This document shows, one piece after another, positions 59,174 through 64,000 of a stretch of 64,000 nucleotides of DNA; the stretch's first letter is position 1; each line of letters starts with the position of its first letter. The DNA is taken from NCBI RefSeq assembly GCF_004331455.1, contig NZ_SJJR01000026.1, forward strand, positions 1-64,000, given 5' to 3'. Position numbers and translations under genes: made by a program. Source of the DNA: Micromonospora zingiberis. GTDB lineage: Bacteria; Actinomycetota; Actinomycetes; Mycobacteriales; Micromonosporaceae. The notes beneath the pieces were generated by a model. It searched no databases and was not told the origin of the DNA. It saw nothing but the letters and a program-made list of their open reading frames with translations.

Positions 59174-61483
59174 GTCCGATTCTGCGACGCCGTTCACGTC
59201 CGGGGGCCCGGAGCGGGCCAACACGGTACGCAGCTCGGCCAGGGCGGCGGGACGCCCGTACCGGTAGCCCTGGCCCTGCACACAGCCGATCGCGGCGACC
59301 GCGTCGTGCTGCCGGTCGGTCTCCACCCCCTCGGCCACCACACCCAGGCCGTACGCGCCGGCCAGCCGGGTCACCATCTCCACCGTCGCGTACGCCCGGG
59401 TGTCCTCGGAGAGCCGGGCCACGAAGGACCGGTCGATCTTCAGTTCGGTGGCCGGAATCCGGTGCAGATAGCTCAGCGACGAGTAGCCGGTGCCGAAGTC
59501 GTCGATGGCGATCCGGATGCCCAACTCGCGTAGCTGGCTCAGCCGGTCCAGCACCGCGTCGCTGCCCTCGATCAACGCCGACTCGGTCAGCTCCAGGGTC
59601 AGTGCCCGAGGCGCCAGCCCGGCGCCGGCGGTCGCCTCGGTGACCGTGGCGATCAGATCCGGCCGGCGCAGGTGCGCCGCGGCGATGTTCACCGCGACCG
59701 TCGCCGCTGGGATCCGGTCCTGCCAGGTGGCCGCCGCCCGACACGCCTCACGGATCACCCACCGGTCGATCGGCAGGATCAGCCCGGTCTCCTCGGCCAG
59801 CGGCAGGAACCGGGCCGGGCTGAGCGTGCCCAACCGGGGATGCTGCCACCGCACCAGCGCCTCGGCGCTGCGTACCGTGCCGGTGGCCAGATCCACGATC
59901 GGCTGGAACTCCAGGAGCAACTGCTGCTCGTCGACCGCCCGCCGCAGGTCGGCGATCAGCTCCGCGCGGCTCACCGCCGACTCCCGCAACGCCGGGGTGC
60001 ACCGCCGGTACGCCGACTTGCCGGCCGCCTTGGCCGCGTACATCGCGATGTCGGCGTCGCGCAACAGATCCGTGTACGTGACATGCTGCGGCCCGTACTC
60101 GGCGATGCCGATGCTCGCCGACGGATGCACGCCGACGACCTCCTCGCCGGCCGACGGATGCAGCGCCGCCAGCAACCGTTCCGCCAGCCGTTCCGGCGCG
60201 GCGGTCCGCCCGGTGACCAGCACCGCGAACTCGTCGCCACCGATCCGGGCGATCATGCCGTCGTCGGCGACCGCGCGACGCATCCGGCGGGACAGCCCGG
60301 TCAGCAGCGTGTCACCGGTGCTGTGCCCGAACCGGTCGTTGACCTGCTTGAAGCCGTCCAGGTCGAGCAGCAGTACGGCGACCGGCTGCGGGCCGCCCAG
60401 GACGGTCCGCAGCCGGCGGATGAACGCCAACCGGTTCGGCAGCCCGGTGAGCTGGTCGACGTAGGCGAGTTGCCGCAGCCGACCCACCAGACGCAGGTTC
60501 TCGTTCGCCGCGAGGCTCTGCCGCAACGCCAGCGCCGCCAACAGCGCCAACAGCGCCACGAAGACCGGCAGCGGGCTGTGCCCGGAGGGCTGCTGAGCCA
60601 GCAGCGCCGCCACGATCGCCCCACCCACCGGCAGGTACGGCAGCGCCACCCGCCACCGTGGCGGCAACGGTGACTCACCCGCCTCGTCGTCGCGGTGCAC
60701 GTGCCGGGGCGGAGCGAGTTGGGCCGCCGCGCCGATCAGCAGGTAGCTCAGCGGCCAGAGCACGTCGATCAGGGTGCCGACCTGGTAGGTGCCGGCGGCC
60801 ACCAACGACACGTACATCGCGTCGGCCACCGCGCGCACGGTCAGGCTCACGCCGAGCAGCGTCAACGGACGCCACACCGGCCGGCCCGGCCCGATCACCG
60901 CGACCAGGATGGTCAACTGCATCAGGTCGAACAGCGGGTAGAGCAGGCCGGCGTAGCGCAGCGGCTCGTGCAGGTCCGCCAGGGCGACGTTGCGGAACAG
61001 CAGCAGCCAGCCGATGGGGATCAACGCCAGCCCGACGATCACCCCGTCGAGCAGGGTCCGGGCCCGCCCCAGCGGGGTACGCGGCGCGGCGACCGAACAC
61101 AGGAGAGCGGCCGTCCCGGTGGCCAGGCTCGCCGTGAAGATCAACCCGATCGGCAACGTGTGCGGCAGTTCGTCGCCGACCAGCCGCTGCGAGGTCCACA
61201 GTGCTCGCCCGGCGAGCGAGAGCAGCATGGTGGCCGCGAGCAGGAGCCAGAACCGGCGCAGCGGCTGTGGGTGGCGGCGGGCGGCACCGACACAGGCCAG
61301 GGCCGCCCATGCCGCCACGGTGATCGCACCGAGGTCGCTGACCAGCGCCTGCTCCGGCAGGTCGAGGGCCAACCAGACCGCCTCGACGGCCACCACCGTG
61401 CCGGCCGCGAGCACGCCCGCCCGGCCGGCCCGGACCTGCCCGGCCGACCGTCCAATCGCCTGCTCGATGTCCTTTCGCGACAC
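59159..61483 (-). CDS. Membrane GGDEF-EAL cyclic-di-GMP protein
   Basis: A 774-residue membrane protein. The N-terminal 310 residues hold about nine hydrophobic helices, including LLAATMLLSLAGRALW and YLPVGGAIVAALLA, resembling an MHYT-free 7TM-like sensor. The diguanylate cyclase domain keeps the active motif IGGDEFAVL and YVDQLTGLPNR. The EAL phosphodiesterase keeps SAEALVRW, DDFGTGYSSLSYL and ELKIDRSFV, so both could be active. GTG 61483 with GGAG is preferred. No c-di-GMP target gene is adjacent. Confidence 0.92.
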   Translation of the reverse strand: MSRKDIEQAIGRSAGQVRAGRAGVLAAGTVVAVEAVWLALDLPEQALVSDLGAITVAAWAALACVGAARRHPQPLRRFWLLLAATMLLSLAGRALWTSQRLVGDELPHTLPIGLIFTASLATGTAALLCSVAAPRTPLGRARTLLDGVIVGLALIPIGWLLLFRNVALADLHEPLRYAGLLYPLFDLMQLTILVAVIGPGRPVWRPLTLLGVSLTVRAVADAMYVSLVAAGTYQVGTLIDVLWPLSYLLIGAAAQLAPPRHVHRDDEAGESPLPPRWRVALPYLPVGGAIVAALLAQQPSGHSPLPVFVALLALLAALALRQSLAANENLRLVGRLRQLAYVDQLTGLPNRLAFIRRLRTVLGGPQPVAVLLLDLDGFKQVNDRFGHSTGDTLLTGLSRRMRRAVADDGMIARIGGDEFAVLVTGRTAAPERLAERLLAALHPSAGEEVVGVHPSASIGIAEYGPQHVTYTDLLRDADIAMYAAKAAGKSAYRRCTPALRESAVSRAELIADLRRAVDEQQLLLEFQPIVDLATGTVRSAEALVRWQHPRLGTLSPARFLPLAEETGLILPIDRWVIREACRAAATWQDRIPAATVAVNIAAAHLRRPDLIATVTEATAGAGLAPRALTLELTESALIEGSDAVLDRLSQLRELGIRIAIDDFGTGYSSLSYLHRIPATELKIDRSFVARLSEDTRAYATVEMVTRLAGAYGLGVVAEGVETDRQHDAVAAIGCVQGQGYRYGRPAALAELRTVLARSGPPDVNGVAESDLTLT

Positions 61484-61708
61484 AGCGATCGCTCCGGCTT
61501 TCTCTCGTTCGCGCAACCCTCGACGGCGAGGACCGGTCCTGGCAAACCCGGAAAGCCTAGCCACGCGTACGACCGCACCGCCAGATCCAGCCGGTCGGAG
61601 TCCACAACCCGACGGCCCTTTCACGCCATTCACCGCCGTCACCAGCCGGACCGTCACGGGCAACCGGCACGCCCGGGTACCCTGCGCGACGAAGGCACGA
61701 CCGAATGT

Positions 61709-63250
61709 CTACACCCACCCCTCGTCGGCCTCCGGCGCGTCACCGGCCGGCTTCCCGCCGCTGGCCGCCGGCACGTCGGCGGGTGGGCTGGCAGCGGGCG
61801 GGCCACCGTGGGTCCACGGGGTCTCCTCCACCGCCGGAAACGTCCCGCTCGGCACGTACGCCTCACTGAGCGTGGTGTAGCACAGCCGCTCTCCCACCTC
61901 GGGCACGCTGCCCGGGGTCGCGGTCAGCCCGCGACCCATCCCACCGGAGAGTTCCAGCACCACCTCGGTCTTGCCGTCGGCCGCCGGGGTCACGTAGATC
62001 ACCCGCGCCTTCTGTCCCGGCCGCACCGGACTGGACAGCGTCGCACCGACCGGCACCAGCATCGGATCGGTGGTCACCAACTGGATCCGTGGGCGCAGCA
62101 CCGGCCGCCGGCCGCTGTCGTCGACCCGCGCCGGATCCGCCAGCAGCACCTCGCCGACGAACGCCTCCCCGGTCAGCCGGTACTCGGCCATCACCAGTGG
62201 GTCGTCGTACGCGCGCTGCACCGCGTACAACGCCGCGGCCCGCTCCAGCCGATGCAACCGGGCGGCAGCCGCCACCGCACCGTCGCGGCGCGGCTGGGGT
62301 GCGCCGTCGGCGTCGACGTGCTCGGCGTGGGCGGTGAAGGCGTCCCGGTCGCCGTCCCACCGGCCGGCCACCCGGGCGCCGGCCGGCAGGGCCCGCAGCA
62401 GACCCACCGCGCGCCACATCAGCTCCCAGGTGGGCGTCAGTTGGTCGCGCAGCAGCTTCTCCAACTCCGCGTACGCCGCGGCCCGGGCGACGGTGTCCGA
62501 CTCGGCGGCGGCGTACGCCTCGATGGCCGGGGCGAGCCGCTCGTTGTCGAAACCCGGGTCGGTGGCCGGGCCGGCCGGCGGACAACGCATCGGGTCCTCG
62601 GCCCGGGCCGCCGCCTCGGCGCCGGTCAGCCCGGCCGGCGGGGCGATCCACCCGAGCAGGGCCGGCAGGTGCAGGTCCTCCACCGCGCTCTGCCCGGTCG
62701 CCCAGTGCAGACTCAACGCCTGCGTCATCGCCACCAGCGTCGCCGAGCCCGGATGCTCGGCCCGCTCGGCGAAGAAGGTCAGCCAGCGCCCCAGCAGCGG
62801 CACCGACGCCGGCACCGGATACTCGCCGTCGGTCCGCCGGAACCGGGTGGCCCGACCCAGCAGCCGCAGGAACGTCACCCCGGCGGGATTCGGCACCAGC
62901 ACCTGCGGCGCGTCGAGATACCGGTACCGCACGTCGCGCCCCCGGTCGACCGAGACCGCCTCGTTGGCGCCGCGATGCGCGGCCACGTACGGCAGCACGC
63001 TGGCGGCCAGCTCGGCGACGAACGCGAACCGCTGGTCCCGGTTGCGCGGCTGCGGCACGATCAGCAGCCGCGCCTCGCCGGACGCCGCGCCGACCATCGC
63101 CGCCAGCGGCGCGTTCGCCTCACCGGCCATGGCCAGCGGCACCAGCACCAGCGGCCGCCGCGACAGGTGCAGGTGCCGGACGGTGGCCACCGGTTGGGCC
63201 ACCCCGGCCGCCACGGCCTGCGCCGCCGCCAGCGCCCGCAACGTGCTCAC
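61709..63250 (-). CDS. Hypothetical protein next to RecB-like nuclease
   Basis: A 513-residue cytoplasmic protein I do not recognise. It begins VSTLRALAAAQAVAAGVAQP and contains a region with HRGANEAVSVDRGRDVRYRY, a repeated Ala-rich helical centre, ARVIYVTPAADGKTEVVLEL (a beta barrel-like stretch, possibly OB-like), and a disordered Pro/Ala C-terminus. No P-loop or nuclease motif is evident. The GTG at 63250 has GGGAGGGG upstream and follows the nuclease gene by 40 bases, so the two form an operon and may act together on DNA. Confidence 0.75.
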   Translation of the reverse strand: MSTLRALAAAQAVAAGVAQPVATVRHLHLSRRPLVLVPLAMAGEANAPLAAMVGAASGEARLLIVPQPRNRDQRFAFVAELAASVLPYVAAHRGANEAVSVDRGRDVRYRYLDAPQVLVPNPAGVTFLRLLGRATRFRRTDGEYPVPASVPLLGRWLTFFAERAEHPGSATLVAMTQALSLHWATGQSAVEDLHLPALLGWIAPPAGLTGAEAAARAEDPMRCPPAGPATDPGFDNERLAPAIEAYAAAESDTVARAAAYAELEKLLRDQLTPTWELMWRAVGLLRALPAGARVAGRWDGDRDAFTAHAEHVDADGAPQPRRDGAVAAAARLHRLERAAALYAVQRAYDDPLVMAEYRLTGEAFVGEVLLADPARVDDSGRRPVLRPRIQLVTTDPMLVPVGATLSSPVRPGQKARVIYVTPAADGKTEVVLELSGGMGRGLTATPGSVPEVGERLCYTTLSEAYVPSGTFPAVEETPWTHGGPPAASPPADVPAASGGKPAGDAPEADEGWV

Positions 63251-63290
63251 GCCACCCCTCCCGACACGCTGACGCGGACGCCCCGCCCGC

Positions 63291-64000
63291 TCATACCGGC
63301 GTTCCGATGGCGTCGGCGCGCAGCCGGGCGGCGGTACGCAGCAGCCCGGCTGCTTCCTCCCGCTGCGGGTCGGCGACCGGCTCCCCGGCGGCGAGCGCCA
63401 GAACCTCCGCCACGCTGTCGATCCCGCCGAGGGCCTCACGGACCGGGCGACCCAGCGTGCCGGTCTGCCCACGCGCCTCGTGCCGGCAGAAGTACGCCAA
63501 CTCGCAGCTGGCCAGGCAGTCCGGGGCGTACCTGGCCGGCACCTGCGACAACCCGGCGACCAACGTCGCCGTGGCGGCGGCCGGATCGGCGGTGAAGTCG
63601 GCCGGTGCGGCTGCCAGCAACTCGTCGAGCTGATCCATCCGCTCCAGTTGCCGGCGTACCACCAGCACCTGCTTGCGGACGTCCAGCAGGTGCGCCACCG
63701 GCTGGTTGGTGAAGTCGCGCGGGCAGACCAGCACCACCTCGTGCGACACCAACTGCGGATCGAGCCCGCGCGCGGCGAGCAGTTCCCGCAGGGCCAGCAC
63801 GTACACCGCTGACTGCACCGCCGCCGCGGCCAGCTTGGCCGGATCGGCCTGCCCGTCGACAACCGGAAACGACTTGATCTCGACCACGTGGAACCGGCCG
63901 CCCAGCCGCGCGGCCACCAGGTCCGGCTCCAGGTGCACCCGCCGACCGGCGACGTCCAGCCCGAGCAGCGGGTGATCGAACAGCGCCGCCGGCTCGCTGG
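63291..64000 (-). CDS. RecB/Cas4-like PD-(D/E)xK nuclease, 5' end beyond the window
   Basis: The C-terminal 236 codons of a nuclease. The catalytic core is HLEPDLVAARL then FHVVEIKSF (Asp ... E-x-K), with a QxxxY-like helix AAVQSAVYVLALREL. The end carries the cysteines CLASCELAYFC (C-x3-C-x5-C), typical of the Fe-S clusters in AddB/Cas4-type RecB nucleases. A fourth cysteine should lie before the window edge. It is partial because the start is past 64000. It forms an operon with the 513-residue protein that follows. Confidence 0.85.
   Translation of the reverse strand, partial: SEPAALFDHPLLGLDVAGRRVHLEPDLVAARLGGRFHVVEIKSFPVVDGQADPAKLAAAAVQSAVYVLALRELLAARGLDPQLVSHEVVLVCPRDFTNQPVAHLLDVRKQVLVVRRQLERMDQLDELLAAAPADFTADPAAATATLVAGLSQVPARYAPDCLASCELAYFCRHEARGQTGTLGRPVREALGGIDSVAEVLALAAGEPVADPQREEAAGLLRTAARLRADAIGTPV

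Noticed and set aside
60695..63595. 966-codon plus-strand open frame
   Set aside because: It runs antisense across the GGDEF-EAL gene and the 513-residue gene, has His/Gln/Arg-rich low-complexity translation and no ribosome site.

Overview
The window looks like chromosome of a high-GC actinomycete, most likely Micromonospora or a close relative in the Micromonosporaceae. The reasons are very high GC with strong third-position GC, frequent GTG starts, GGAGG-type ribosome sites, many 4-base ATGA/GTGA gene overlaps, F420-type oxidoreductases, ECF-partner, DUF6879 and XRE-TPR accessory families, secreted cellulolytic enzymes, and GGAAGGGGCCCTTC terminator repeats that I associate with this group. 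The genus is inferred from style and gene families only. No tRNA, rRNA, CRISPR array, prophage or complete insertion sequence is visible.

Layout. 0-11 kb: a decamer tandem repeat, cytochrome oxidase subunit I (ctaD), an FAD monooxygenase, a secreted GH12-CBM2 endoglucanase behind a CebR-like operator, an aldo/keto reductase, a LigD-type phosphoesterase fused to a degenerate ligase domain, threonine synthase, a GH15 glucoamylase/trehalase-like enzyme and a cupin. 11-15 kb: an OmpR-type two-component system with a PepSY protein and a possible shared operator. 15-25 kb: a frameshifted sulfotransferase, a Beta-protein family member, a cysteine-free HesB-like protein, an MfpA-type pentapeptide protein, a class C beta-lactamase-like hydrolase, a Tat-exported M28 peptidase, and two paralogues of an uncharacterised CRND/CRLHRWG family. 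25-30 kb: a NarL-type two-component system divergent from an ABC transporter with a YqeB-like protein.

31.8-37.1 kb is the most interesting stretch. A Ycf46-like AAA+ ATPase heads an overlapping operon with DUF1257/Ycf35-like, DUF2997, a membrane helix-hairpin-helix protein and an NrdG-like [4Fe-4S] radical-SAM protein. It faces a ParA-like ATPase with a SAP/Rho-N-like partner. I know of no assigned function for this combination.

38-48 kb: an orphan MerR-type promoter with a perfect hairpin, a DrrAB-like ABC exporter, a large AAA regulator, an SF1 helicase, a globin-like protein lacking the proximal histidine, a DUF6879 protein, an HTH-less TPR regulator and a flavoprotein. A MITE-like palindrome bounded by CTAG occurs twice (11.4 and 48.1 kb), each time supplying the TAG stop of the adjacent gene. 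48-64 kb: two paralogous PH-like/Cys-rich membrane proteins, an AA10 LPMO behind a second CebR-like operator, an HExxH metallopeptidase, small oxidoreductases, a TipA-like MerR regulator, a GGDEF-EAL protein, and an unknown protein next to a RecB/Cas4-like nuclease cut by the window end.

Likely cooperation: the GH12 and AA10 enzymes should act together on cellulose under one regulator, the ABC operons probably answer to adjacent or trans-acting sensors, and the Ycf46 and ParA units may form one ATP- and Fe-S-dependent module.
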